Source: BJHL01 sp040378885 (GTDB lineage: Bacteria; Planctomycetota; Phycisphaerae; Phycisphaerales; UBA1924). From it: a DNA stretch of 64,000 nt. The position numbers were made by a program, and so were the translations under genes. Of the stretch, positions 17,714-26,414 are shown one piece after another (within the stretch, counting starts at the first letter, position 1; the number at the start of each line of letters is the position of its first letter). Location: positions 39,809 through 103,808 of the forward strand of contig JBKDAN010000050.1 in NCBI GenBank assembly GCA_046316615.1. Direction: 5' to 3'. The notes below the pieces were generated by a model. That model was not told the DNA's origin. It did not search any database and saw only the letters and a list, made by a program, of their open reading frames with translations.

Positions 17714-20386
17714 ATGCCGAACTTGCTCCGGTCGGTTGGTGTCGTTGTCGCCATCGTCAACGCGTCGATCATACTCGCCCCGCGCGCGCTTGCGCAGACC
17801 TGCGACTCCATCGACCTCAACCGCAACGGCGTCTATCCCGAAGACCAGGACGTCATTGACTTCTTCAACGCGCTCGCCGGGGCTCCTTGCGGCGATGTCT
17901 GCAATCCCTGCGATCTCGACGTCAACAACAACAACGTCTTCCCCGAAGATCAGGACGTCATCGACTTCTTCCTCCTTCTCGCAGGCGGTCTGCCCACCTC
18001 CTGCCCCGACGGACCTGCCGTCCCCCGCCGCCATCCGGCTGTTCCCAGCGCATTCAACCATTACATCGCCGCTGACGGCGTTCGCACCTTCAGCAGCGGC
18101 ACCTACGCCACCGGCGCAACCACCACCGACTACGGCCTGTTCATGCCACCGCTCGACTGCGAAGGATGGGCCGTTGATCCGAACACCGCCGCCCCCGCCT
18201 TCACCGTGCACGTCGATTCCTCATCCGACGATCCCAGCACGCCTGACGGTTCGATCGATCGCCCCTACCGCAGCATCGCGTGCGCGTTCGTCGCGGTGCG
18301 GGGTGGCTCCAACTACCCCGCTCTTGCCCGCAAAATTCGTGTCCGCCGCGGCACCGTCTACTTCGAAACCATCGGCCAGCAACAGCCCGGCGGCGACAGC
18401 AATGTCTGCGTGCCCGGGTACACGTGGGACGTACCCAGCGGCGCGGGGCCCGATCGTCCCGTGATCGTCGAGCCTTACGGCGAGCCCCCCACCAACGACT
18501 TTGACCTGCGTGTCTCGCCCGGCAACTCGCGGTTTGTCCTCGTCGCCAGCAACGCCACGCCGACCATTCCGGGCGTCTTTTTCCGTGGAGGCGGCAGCGA
18601 CTTCTGGATTCGCGGTGCTGAGATTGTCAGCGAAAGCGAATGGAATTTTGGCCAAGGCTCGCCGCCCAACATCACCACACCCCCTGTCGCCGGCGTGCAA
18701 CTCAGCAACGTCAATCGCGTCTACATCGAGGACTGCTACATCCACGGCTTCCAATACGCCTTGCGCGTCGACGCGACGACGGCTCCGCAGCCTTTCAACA
18801 CTGTCACGCTCCATCGCTGCATTCTTGCAGATTCCTACGGCACCGACGATCCGGGTGGCCAGAGCTCGGGCATCTTCTCCAACCGCACCAGCATGCTGGT
18901 TTCCGAGTGCATTCTCATCGATACCGGCTGGAGCTCGCGCTGGCAGCCCGGCATTTCGGGCCTCTTGCCCAACACGCTTGGCATGGGCAGCGATCGCAAT
19001 CACGGCATCTACTGGTCCTTCAACATGGACCGCTCGCTCATCCTCAACACGCTGGTGATTCGCCCTTCTTTCGCTGCCGCACAGATGCGTGCCAATGACA
19101 ACTCTGTGTGGAACAGCGCCGTGCTCGACGGCCCCGCTGCCTTCCGCGGTGGCCACGCCCAGGGCGACAACGGCCCGCCCGAAGGCGGCGCGGAACTCGA
19201 TGGCCTCACTTTCGGCTCGTGCGGCGGCACACGTCCATACGACGAACTGGGCCCCGCCGGCACTGATTGGTCTGGCGCGTGGCCGGAAGGTTTTGGCTGG
19301 CGCGGCCAGATGGCCTGGTCGGTCGCACTGGGCGCGGCAGATGTCTACGCCCGCGGTGCAGAAGGCAATCCTGCCGGTGTCCCAGGACCGCTCGAACGCG
19401 GCATGGGCTTTGGCGCGACCCTCAGCGACGGTGGCCGCATCTACCGCTGCATCGCGGCAAGCAACGCTCCACGCGGACTGACAGAAGAAGACCCGGGCGA
19501 GAACTTCTTTGAAAGTACTGGCGCATCCCGCGGAGCGTTTGGCGGCATCTTCTGCGAGTACGGCAACGCCGCGTACTTCCGCCCAAGTCAGGTTGCCGAG
19601 ACAGAAACTCAGGAACTCGAACGCCTCTGGTCCACCGAATGGGCCCAGATCAACCGTCCGCTCACTATCTCCGACTGCATTATCTATGACTGGATCGGCG
19701 CAGGCGGCGGCTCGCCGGGCGTGCAGATCATGATGGGTTCCGATCGCAACGTGCGCACGCTTACCAACGCGTGCGTGGAGTATCCGCGCCGCATCTTCTC
19801 GATTCCCGAGCAGTGGACACTGCGCAACATCGCCGTGCGCCAGCGTGGTGCAAGCAGCCGCTTCTTCGCAGCCTACGGGTTGCTGGGCACCGCATCACCG
19901 CTGGACTTCTACGCGCCCAACCTCACTTCGCTCCGCGTCGGAGGTATGTTCGAGAACGTCCGCTTCAACACCACCAGCGCCAACAACAGCGCTTCAGGCG
20001 GGATCTATCGCGACATGATCAACGGCGCCGTCGCCACCTTCGACCAGTTCCGCGCCTCAACCGGTCAGCCTTCGGGCCTGGGGCGAGGCGTGTTACAGAC
20101 CACCAACGACAGTGAAGGCTCCCTCACGTGGCCCCCTCGCTTCAGCGGCCCCATCGGCACGGTCAACATCACCGGCTACATGAACGAAATGGGCCTGCTC
20201 GATCCTGACAACGATATTGAGGGCGAACTTGCAGACTTCGCCGCTCTCGCACGTCGCATGAGTCGCTACCGCGGGCCATACATCAACAACGCCGGAGCCG
20301 ACAACTGGGATGAACGCTTCACCGCGCCGAACATCAACGCCTGGGTGCGTACCAAATTCGGCTGGAGCGCCCAGCCCGCCGACTGA
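17714..20386 (+). CDS. Secreted parallel beta-helix protein with two N-terminal GC-type dockerin modules
   Basis: About 890 residues from the ATG at 17714 (GAGG 6 nt upstream; an in-frame TTG lies 6 nt before it). A signal peptide (APRALAQ) is followed at once by two dockerin modules, DSIDLNRNGVYPEDQD and CDLDVNNNNVFPEDQD, then a Pro-rich linker. From about residue 160 the protein reads as a right-handed parallel beta-helix (HVDSSSDDPSTPDGSIDRPY, a typical opening of pectate-lyase-like helices, then many N/S/C-rich short turns). No catalytic residues can be assigned. In the four other dockerin proteins of this window the module is C-terminal, so this is a permuted architecture. Confidence 0.87.
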   Translation: MPNLLRSVGVVVAIVNASIILAPRALAQTCDSIDLNRNGVYPEDQDVIDFFNALAGAPCGDVCNPCDLDVNNNNVFPEDQDVIDFFLLLAGGLPTSCPDGPAVPRRHPAVPSAFNHYIAADGVRTFSSGTYATGATTTDYGLFMPPLDCEGWAVDPNTAAPAFTVHVDSSSDDPSTPDGSIDRPYRSIACAFVAVRGGSNYPALARKIRVRRGTVYFETIGQQQPGGDSNVCVPGYTWDVPSGAGPDRPVIVEPYGEPPTNDFDLRVSPGNSRFVLVASNATPTIPGVFFRGGGSDFWIRGAEIVSESEWNFGQGSPPNITTPPVAGVQLSNVNRVYIEDCYIHGFQYALRVDATTAPQPFNTVTLHRCILADSYGTDDPGGQSSGIFSNRTSMLVSECILIDTGWSSRWQPGISGLLPNTLGMGSDRNHGIYWSFNMDRSLILNTLVIRPSFAAAQMRANDNSVWNSAVLDGPAAFRGGHAQGDNGPPEGGAELDGLTFGSCGGTRPYDELGPAGTDWSGAWPEGFGWRGQMAWSVALGAADVYARGAEGNPAGVPGPLERGMGFGATLSDGGRIYRCIAASNAPRGLTEEDPGENFFESTGASRGAFGGIFCEYGNAAYFRPSQVAETETQELERLWSTEWAQINRPLTISDCIIYDWIGAGGGSPGVQIMMGSDRNVRTLTNACVEYPRRIFSIPEQWTLRNIAVRQRGASSRFFAAYGLLGTASPLDFYAPNLTSLRVGGMFENVRFNTTSANNSASGGIYRDMINGAVATFDQFRASTGQPSGLGRGVLQTTNDSEGSLTWPPRFSGPIGTVNITGYMNEMGLLDPDNDIEGELADFAALARRMSRYRGPYINNAGADNWDERFTAPNINAWVRTKFGWSAQPAD

Positions 20387-20391
20387 ACGGT

Positions 20392-20985
20392 TCACCGCGG
20401 CCACAGCCACGCAAACATCGCGCCGGTCACCAGTCCGTACGCCACACCGTCAACAAGCATGAGCGCCAGGGCTCGCGTCTTCTGCCCAAACCACACGCCG
20501 TGGACGAGTGGCGAGAACGCGTACGCCGCCACGCCCGCCGTCGCGCAGAACTGAAACACACGCACGAACGAAACCGCGCCGCCATCACTCGGCTTGACGG
20601 GCAACGCCAGCGCAGCGATATACGCAATCAATACCGAAACCGCGAAGTACAACGACACCGACACGAGCATGTTCCGCCCCATGCGCCGCCCATCGGGCTT
20701 TGGGAACACGGTCAAGGTCCCGCACGGACCTTCCAGAAACTTCGCCTGCTGCACCTGCTTGTCGCCGCCGCAGTTCTTCACATGCGGAAAGAGATACACG
20801 CCCGGCCCCACCCCCGCCGCCCGCAGCTTCGCAGCAACATCCGTCTCCACATCACCGGGCATCGGTCCGTAGTCGCCCTCATGATGGTTGATCGCCATCC
20901 AAAAGACTGCCGACACAACCCACACACCAACCGCCGAAGCGACGATCGGCAACCACAGCGACACCAGAGATTGCATCACCGACAT
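20392..20985 (-). CDS. Four-helix membrane protein of unknown function
   Basis: 197 residues from the ATG at 20983-20985 (AAGGAG upstream); the open frame continues upstream but that part is highly acidic antisense sequence. One N-terminal helix (WLPIVASAVGVWVVSAVFWMAI), then a soluble loop (HHEGDYGPMPGDVE ... GVYLFPHV), then three hydrophobic helices. The NHHEGDYGPMP and FPKPDGRR segments recur in planctomycete membrane proteins, but I cannot name a function. It is convergent with the beta-helix gene, only 5 bp apart. Confidence 0.75.
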   Translation of the reverse strand: MSVMQSLVSLWLPIVASAVGVWVVSAVFWMAINHHEGDYGPMPGDVETDVAAKLRAAGVGPGVYLFPHVKNCGGDKQVQQAKFLEGPCGTLTVFPKPDGRRMGRNMLVSVSLYFAVSVLIAYIAALALPVKPSDGGAVSFVRVFQFCATAGVAAYAFSPLVHGVWFGQKTRALALMLVDGVAYGLVTGAMFAWLWPR

Positions 20986-21147
20986 GATCCACTCCTTGAA
21001 ACGCTGCTCGCATGCTACCGAAATTCTGGTATGATCGAGCCCCCCGACTGTGCGAAACTCGCGCGAAAAGGGGACTCGGACGTGGTACCGGGCCGAAGGA
21101 ACTGGGAACCGTTCGCGCTGTCCGCGCGAGCAACGGAGGGAAAGAGC

Positions 21148-21567
21148 ATGTTCAACTTCTTCACACTTGCCCAGTAGAATCAAGGCGGCGACGTCGTCGC
21201 TGGTATTGTCGGCATCGTACTGATGCTCCTCTGGATCGCTCTCATCGTCCTCGTCATTGCAGGAAGTTGGAAGGTCTTCGCCAAAGCTGGCCAGCCGGGT
21301 TGGGCGGTCCTCGTTCCGATCTTCAACACATACACCCTGCTCAAGATCGTCGGCCGCCCGTGGTGGTGGTTGCTGCTGCTGTTCATCCCCTTCGTCAACT
21401 TCATCATCGCAATCATCGTCGCGCTTGATGTCGCCAAGTCGTTCGGCCGCGGAATCGGCTTCGGTCTGGGGCTCGCATTCCTTACGCCGATCTTCGTTTG
21501 CATCCTCGGCTTCGGCAGCGACAAGTACGTCGGTCCCGCTGCCGCCATGGGCGGTAACCCCGCATGA
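21148..21567 (+). pseudogene. DUF5684-like small membrane protein interrupted by an in-frame TAG
   Basis: The natural start is the ATG at 21148, which has GGAGG 9 nt upstream. The frame reads MFNFFTLAQ, then TAG at 21175-21177, then NQGGDVVAGIVGIVLMLLWI and continues as a DUF5684-like membrane protein (signature AKAGQPGWAVLVPIFNTY, three hydrophobic helices) to 21567. If TAG is replaced by a sense codon the protein has the family's usual length and N terminus. Re-initiation at the ATG at 21223 would give 114 residues but lacks a ribosome binding site and clips the first helix. Could be a true nonsense mutation, a sequencing error or read-through. The stop overlaps the next gene (ATGA). Confidence 0.7.
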
Positions 21568-22193
21568 GCTCGGGCGGTCTTCCACCGCCGATGGTGCTGC
21601 AAAGCCTGCTCACCTGTCCGCGCTGCGGCTACGACCTGAGCGGCACTGCTGTCACGTTGCCATGCCCCGAGTGTGGCCAGCCCAATGGCGCATGCGTGCA
21701 ACTCGCCGGCACGCCCAATCGACTCGGCGGCAAGGCGCACCGCCGTGTCGCCCGCGTCCTCGTTGTGATCGGCACATGGCTTGGACTCCAGATCGTCTTC
21801 ATTATGTGGTTCCGCGTCTCGATGCTGACCGGCTTGCTCGTGCTTGCCGTCTTCGCGCTGGGCATCGTGTGGCTCATGGTCTCCAGCCCGCGCGAACGCC
21901 GCGCGGCGGAGAAATTCCTCTTCGTTCCTGGCTTTATCGTGCGTCTGCCGCTCCTTGCTGATACCGGTGTCTTCAGCGACGCTCTTCGCATCCCTCTTGA
22001 AGCTGGAGACACGCTCCGCCTCAAGCCAGTTGGCACCAAATGGGCCCGCATCTGCCTCCAACGCCAAGGCGGCTCCACGCCCTTTGACGCCGGCTTTCTC
22101 GTCGATGTCGAGTCCCTCCCTGAGCTCGCTCGCTCCCTGCAAGAAGTGCAAGGCCCCACGATCAGCGTGGTCGTCGATGCTGTGCCGCGTTGA
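21564..22193 (+). CDS. Zinc-ribbon membrane protein
   Basis: 209 residues; the ATG overlaps the stop of the preceding gene by 4 nt, so translation is probably coupled. An N-terminal zinc ribbon (CPRCGYDLSG ... CPECGQPN, residues about 18-40) precedes two transmembrane helices (RVARVLVVIGTWLGLQIVFI, MLTGLLVLAVFALGIVWLMV) and a soluble C-terminal domain that looks beta-rich (DALRIPLEAGDTLRLKPVG). Same ribbon type as the protein at 896-1702. Function unknown. Confidence 0.8.
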   Translation: MSSGGLPPPMVLQSLLTCPRCGYDLSGTAVTLPCPECGQPNGACVQLAGTPNRLGGKAHRRVARVLVVIGTWLGLQIVFIMWFRVSMLTGLLVLAVFALGIVWLMVSSPRERRAAEKFLFVPGFIVRLPLLADTGVFSDALRIPLEAGDTLRLKPVGTKWARICLQRQGGSTPFDAGFLVDVESLPELARSLQEVQGPTISVVVDAVPR

Positions 22194-22411
22194 TCGCGGT
22201 CCGTGGCGAATGTCTGTTCGACAGTTCGCATTACACGCATCTTTCATGCTGTTCTCATGTTGCGCCATGATGCTGTCTCCGGTGTCGTCGTCCGTGGCGT
22301 GCTGATGTTCGCCCCCTATCACGCGTCGCGGCGACACACCTCTTGATCTACTTGCCGTCACCCGGTCTGCAATCCATCCGCGTGACGCGCCCCAACCGGA
22401 GGAGACGTGTC

Positions 22412-22957
22412 ATGACAACAGACGCTCCCAATGCCGATCGGCACGCCACGACTACCGCCAACGTGGATGCAACGGTGTCAGCTGAGTCGCGAGAGAAAGC
22501 TCGGAGCGTCGTGTCACCCGTTGATGAACCGATCGCGCTAACGACACCTCCTCCCGTGCCGGCACAGGGAGCTGCAGTTGAGCATCAAGCAGATGTTGCA
22601 ACAGCCACGAACGCCGTGACCGTCATGCCAGGCAACTCCACGCGCAATGCTGACGAGATTCAATCCGTCAGTCCAGAAGGCCGCCCCGCCGATCCCAAAG
22701 TCGGCCCGGCAGGTATCCGCGGAATCATGGTCGCGATGGTCGTCGCGGTTCTCGCCGCGTGCAGTATCGCCACGATTTGGGTTGGTTGGTACGCGTTGCC
22801 CATCGCCGGCTTCATCATCGCGATCATCTGCATCAACCCCGCTTTGTGGGCTGCGCGAGATCGCGCTCATGATCGCCGACGAGTCATCAAACATCGCATC
22901 GACGATGGCGAGCTCGTCGCCACAAGCAACAACGGGCACCCCAAGGTGCAACGCTGA
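22412..22957 (+). CDS. Low-complexity protein with two C-terminal transmembrane helices
   Basis: 181 residues from the ATG at 22412, preceded by GGAGGAG. The first 100 residues are rich in Thr, Ala, Val and Asp and look disordered; residues about 105-150 form two hydrophobic helices (IMVAMVVAVLAACSIATIWV, LPIAGFIIAIICINPALWAA) followed by a basic tail (RRRVIKHRIDDGEL). Probably an anchored regulatory or scaffold protein. A terminator at 23021 closes the unit. No family recognised. Confidence 0.65.
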   Translation: MTTDAPNADRHATTTANVDATVSAESREKARSVVSPVDEPIALTTPPPVPAQGAAVEHQADVATATNAVTVMPGNSTRNADEIQSVSPEGRPADPKVGPAGIRGIMVAMVVAVLAACSIATIWVGWYALPIAGFIIAIICINPALWAARDRAHDRRRVIKHRIDDGELVATSNNGHPKVQR

Positions 22958-23020
22958 GTCATGTAGCGCTGAGGCTATGCGCCGCTGACGTTCGCGCCAC
23001 ACGCCTCACACGCTGCACAA

Positions 23021-23047
23021 GGCCGCTCTTCGAGAGCGGCCATTTTT
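23021..23047 (+). terminator. Rho-independent terminator
   Basis: Stem GGCCGCTCT/AGAGCGGCC (9 bp), 3-base loop, then ATTTTTATT. It ends the transcription unit of the preceding membrane protein. Confidence 0.92.
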
Positions 23048-23191
23048 ATTGACACGCCGCGCGAACACGTATGAACCTCGATTCACCGCGAGTTCACTCC
23101 CCGCTCGCACGCAATCTCCACGATGCAGTGTCGGTCGCATGAGCTCCCTCGTCGCGAAGTCCGTCGCCGACATCACATAAGGAAGTCACCC

Positions 23192-23866
23192 ATGGCACAC
23201 GCCACAATCTCTCGTTATGTCGCGCCCGCGCTTCTCATCGTCGCTGCTGGCACCGCCCTCACCACCTTGAGCAACTTGTCGCAGGCTCAGTCGCAGCCCG
23301 GCACGCCCAGTCAGACGCAACCCGATCAACGCGATCGTCAGGATCGCAACAACCAAGATCGCACCCGCGACAACCAGAATCAACCCGGTGATCGAAGCGA
23401 TCCCAATCGCGACGACCCCAACCGCAACGACGATCGCGATGGCATGACCAACGAAGATGACGACTTCTTCTGGCGCGATGACCGCGGCAACGAACGCGAC
23501 GGCGTGAGTCGCAACGGATATCAGTCGCCCTTCACTTTCCTGAGCCCCCAGAGCGAAACCGCATTCAGCGAACGCCGCCAGCGGCTTGCCCGCATGGAAG
23601 AGCGTCTGACCGAACGCACAGACGAAATGATCCGCCGCCTTGGTGACATCCGCCAGATGGAACCCGCTCGCCGCGACGATGCGATTCTCGACCTCATGCA
23701 GCAAGTGCTGCTCGATCAGCGCCGACTCATGCTGTATCTGCGTCAGTCTCGCAGCACTTGGGCTGGCGACATGACCGACATGAACGGCACCTCGAACAAC
23801 CCCAACAACCAGCAGCGACCCGGTAGCACGACGCCCGTTCGTCCGGGCAACAACGGCAACCGCTGA
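23192..23866 (+). CDS. Exported Asn/Asp/Arg-rich protein with a helical region
   Basis: 224 residues from the ATG at 23192 (TAAGGA upstream). Signal peptide (LLIVAAGTALTTLSNLSQAQ), then about 60 residues of charged low complexity dominated by D, N, R and Q, a helical charged segment (residues about 125-185, RLARMEERLTERTDEMIRRLGDIR, coiled-coil-like), and a second N/P-rich tail. The layout suggests an extracytoplasmic stress or envelope protein binding via its helical part, but no family is recognised. Confidence 0.7.
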   Translation: MAHATISRYVAPALLIVAAGTALTTLSNLSQAQSQPGTPSQTQPDQRDRQDRNNQDRTRDNQNQPGDRSDPNRDDPNRNDDRDGMTNEDDDFFWRDDRGNERDGVSRNGYQSPFTFLSPQSETAFSERRQRLARMEERLTERTDEMIRRLGDIRQMEPARRDDAILDLMQQVLLDQRRLMLYLRQSRSTWAGDMTDMNGTSNNPNNQQRPGSTTPVRPGNNGNR

Positions 23867-23954
23867 TCGTCCAATCAACCACTTTCCCCGCCCGGACAGT
23901 TTGCCGCGAAAGCGCCAATCTGCCCGGGCTTTCGCATGCACCAACAATCTCGGC

Positions 23955-24620
23955 ATGGCGTCGATCGCTCCGCAGGTATACATCCCGTCGCGCAAGGCGC
24001 TGCGTGACTGGCTGCAACAGCATCACGCCTCGCACGGCCCGATTTGGCTTGTCTACGACAAAGCTACCAAGTCCGCGCCATGCAAGCTCACCTACGACGA
24101 CATTGTCGAGGAAGCTCTCTGCTTCGGCTGGATCGACTCAGTTGCAGGCCGCGTGAGTGAAACACAAAGCAAACTCTACTTCTCGCCGCGCAAGCCCCGC
24201 AGCGTCTGGTCCGCGCTGAACAAGAAGCGCATCGCATCACTCCAGGCTCGCGGCTTGATGACCACCGCCGGCCAAGCCAAGATCGATGCAGCGATCACCG
24301 ACGGCTCATGGACCACGCTCGACAGTGCCGAGGCACTCGAGGTTCCCGCTGATCTGGCACGCGCATTCGCCTCCAACCAGCAAGCAAAGGCCAACTTCGA
24401 TGCCTTCCCTCCGGGCGCACGCAAACTCGCACTTACGTGGATCGTGACAGCCAAACGTGCTGAAACCCGTGCGGCGAGAATCGCTGAAACCGTGACACTG
24501 GCGGCCCGGAATATCCGAGCCAGCGCGCAGAGCAAATCCAAGCAACCCACCCGGCGATCCACAAGCAGCCCAAGCGTCGCCGCGAAGTCAAAATCCACGA
24601 ATCGCCGCACACGCAAGTGA
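23955..24620 (+). CDS. YdeI/OmpD-associated family protein
   Basis: 221 residues from the ATG at 23955. The sequence shows the YdeI family pattern: RDWLQQHHASHGPIWLVYDK, then LTYDDIVEEALCFGWIDS, then SPRKPRSVWSALNKKRI and a final YdeI-type helix pair around ALTWIVTAKRAETRAARIAE. The C terminus is a basic Ser/Lys/Arg tail (residues about 180-221), unusual in length. YdeI proteins are cytoplasmic proteins of poorly defined role (bacteriocin-tolerance and stress phenotypes have been reported). No strong ribosome binding site is visible. Confidence 0.85.
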   Translation: MASIAPQVYIPSRKALRDWLQQHHASHGPIWLVYDKATKSAPCKLTYDDIVEEALCFGWIDSVAGRVSETQSKLYFSPRKPRSVWSALNKKRIASLQARGLMTTAGQAKIDAAITDGSWTTLDSAEALEVPADLARAFASNQQAKANFDAFPPGARKLALTWIVTAKRAETRAARIAETVTLAARNIRASAQSKSKQPTRRSTSSPSVAAKSKSTNRRTRK

Positions 24621-24663
24621 CTCATCGTCGCGGACGCGCCAACCGGTGTCACTACCATGCATC

Positions 24664-25089
24664 ATGGACGCTCAATCGCCCGACACCATCGAAGGCCGCG
24701 CCCCTTGGACCACGTACGTCATGTGGGTCGCTCTCCTCGCGGTCGTCATCGCCGGCGGCTGGTTTCTCCATAAACAAACGAGCATCACCTGGCTGCAAAC
24801 CACGATCTTCGCGGTCTGCGGCGCCATCTCTGTTTTCGCCCTCCACGCCCTGACCGACGCGCTGCGCCTTCGTGTCATCGTCGAAAACGACACCGTGCTT
24901 ATCCGTCGCGCGTGGACAGGCACCGGCTTCCTGCTCAGCGAAGTACGCAAGGTTGAACGTCTGCAGCCTGACTGGCGCATCACGCTCGAAGACGGCGGCA
25001 TCGCCCACGTACCCACTGACATCACAAATCACGCTCGCATAGGCGTCGCGCTGCTCGAAGCAGAGGCACGCAATCGCGCTCGTGCGTGA
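24664..25089 (+). CDS. Small membrane protein with PH-like C-terminal domain
   Basis: About 141 residues from ATG 24664 (a GTG at 24646 is in frame). Two hydrophobic helices (residues about 15-35 and 45-62) are followed by a soluble beta-rich segment (LRVIVENDTVLIRRAWTGTG, WRITLEDGGIAHVP) resembling the bacterial PH-like domain tethered behind a helix pair. It starts shortly after the YdeI-like gene and may be co-transcribed. Function unknown. Confidence 0.65.
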   Translation: MDAQSPDTIEGRAPWTTYVMWVALLAVVIAGGWFLHKQTSITWLQTTIFAVCGAISVFALHALTDALRLRVIVENDTVLIRRAWTGTGFLLSEVRKVERLQPDWRITLEDGGIAHVPTDITNHARIGVALLEAEARNRARA

Positions 25090-25130
25090 CGCGTTTCTTC
25101 GCAAATTGCATGTCCACCATTCGCTCGCGC

Positions 25131-25631
25131 TCAGCACGCTGCCTGCATCATTTCGCGCACGCGGCATGATGTGATCTTGCCCACGTACAGCTGATGGTCC
25201 GCTTCAAGATCAATGTGCCGCACGACCTCACACTCCAATGCGACAGGTGATGACGCCAGTGCAGGCAACCCGCCCTGCAATCGCTCCACATCGATGCCGT
25301 CGAATATGTCCATCCCGCGAATTGTGACGCCGTCACTCAACCGCTTCGACAGCACACGCTCGCTTGGCACAAGCGAGAACACGCTGAACACATGCGAGTC
25401 GCGCAACACCGGATCAATCACATTGCCGCATTGTGACGCAATGCAGATCAGCGGCGGCGCATGGCTTGCCGGCTGCACGCCAAGCACAAGCGTCGCATAT
25501 CGACGCCCGTTCAGCGACGTGCACATCGCCACCGGATGCGCAATGAGCATCTGCCACGCTCGCGGCGGGATCTCAATGCTCAGACTTTCAACAAACGCCC
25601 TTTGACGCCCTTTTGCGGTCGCAATGCCCAT
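25131..25631 (-). CDS. Flavin reductase-like FMN-binding protein
   Basis: 166 residues from the ATG at 25629-25631 (GGGAGGG upstream); 18 further codons upstream are in frame but less likely. The sequence HPVAMCTSLNGRRYATLVLG, then SHAPPLICIASQCGN, then VFSVFSLVPSERVLSKRL follows the pattern of the split-barrel flavin reductase family (binding FMN at the T/S-rich beta strands). Predicted cytoplasmic oxidoreductase of unknown partner. Convergent with the PH-like membrane protein. Confidence 0.7.
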   Translation of the reverse strand: MGIATAKGRQRAFVESLSIEIPPRAWQMLIAHPVAMCTSLNGRRYATLVLGVQPASHAPPLICIASQCGNVIDPVLRDSHVFSVFSLVPSERVLSKRLSDGVTIRGMDIFDGIDVERLQGGLPALASSPVALECEVVRHIDLEADHQLYVGKITSCRVREMMQAAC

Positions 25632-25780
25632 GGAACCCTCCCGATAAGGAGTCCCGTTAACAGGGATGTGCCGCCTCTCGCTCATTGGTCCGACAACGCA
25701 CGCCGAGAGGTTCCCGCGCGTTTGTGCGATTCACGAGAATCTAGAATTTGGATTTTGATAGTATAACAAAATCCTGTGCG

Positions 25781-25882
25781 TTTGCACACCTTTTCCCCGA
25801 GTTATGCTCAGTGGGAGAAAAAGTGAAGAAAAATCAACCGTTGTGGCTGAGTGTGTTGCAAAGTGGGGCAAAGTGTGTAAAC
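25781..25882 (+). promoter_or_regulatory. mraZ promoter with 10-bp-phased GTG array (candidate MraZ boxes)
   Basis: TTTGCA (25781-25786), a 16-nt spacer and TATGCT (25803-25808) form a possible sigma-70 promoter. Downstream GTG occurs at 25823, 25843, 25853, 25863 and 25873, exactly in 10-bp phase with one missing step at 25833, plus an off-phase GTG at 25811. The best copies read AAAGTGG (25860) and AAAGTGT (25870). Known MraZ operators are direct repeats (TGGGN in E. coli, AAAGTG in mycoplasmas) at 10-bp spacing in front of mraZ, so this is very probably its autoregulatory site. Confidence 0.75.
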
Positions 25883-25973
25883 TTCTCCTGTCGGCGGTTT
25901 GTCGATGCCGAGCGTGGGTCAGCAGCCCAAGTTCAGGCAGGTGCAGGAGGCACTCCACTTCCGGTCACTCGCC

Positions 25974-26414
25974 ATGATCTTCACAGGGTCCGCAGAACTC
26001 ACGATCGACGCGAAAGGCCGCTTGGCGATTCCCGCCAAGTTCCGGTCGCTGTTGCGGCCCGAGCGTGACGGGACAGCCTGGTACTGCGTGCCGTGGCGCA
26101 AGCACTTGCTCATGCTCTTCACCGAAGCTCGCTTTCAAGAGCTCGCGGAAAAGGGGCCAGCAACCTTGATGCCTCCCGCTCAGCAGGCTGAAGCGCAGGC
26201 GGACTACTTCGGGTTCACGGAGCGATTGGAAGTTGACAGCGCAGGCCGCATCAACATCCCGCAGCTTCACCTGGAGCTGACCGAACTGGGCAAAGACGTC
26301 GTGATGGTGGGCGCGGGCCCGCGGTTGGAAGTCATGGATCGAGCGACCTGGCAGAAGGATCTGCGAGATCGTTTCAACAAGCTCCCGGGCGTGATGCAGA
26401 AGTTGGAAAGCTGA
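25974..26414 (+). CDS. mraZ: Transcriptional regulator MraZ
   Basis: 146 residues from the ATG at 25974; an in-frame ATG at 25905 would add 23 residues. Two MraZ/SpoVT-AbrB-like domains are clear: MIFTGSAELTIDAKGRLAIP (first) and LEVDSAGRINIPQLHLELTE (second). MraZ is a ring-forming repressor of the dcw cluster. Here it stands alone: rsmH and ftsL do not follow, and mraY is 6 kb away on the other strand. The phased GTG array upstream indicates autoregulation is kept. Confidence 0.93.
   Translation: MIFTGSAELTIDAKGRLAIPAKFRSLLRPERDGTAWYCVPWRKHLLMLFTEARFQELAEKGPATLMPPAQQAEAQADYFGFTERLEVDSAGRINIPQLHLELTELGKDVVMVGAGPRLEVMDRATWQKDLRDRFNKLPGVMQKLES

Noticed and set aside
20996..21035. TTGAAA and TATGAT upstream of the DUF5684-like gene as a promoter
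   Set aside because: Spacing of 28 nt between the two is too long for a sigma-70 promoter.
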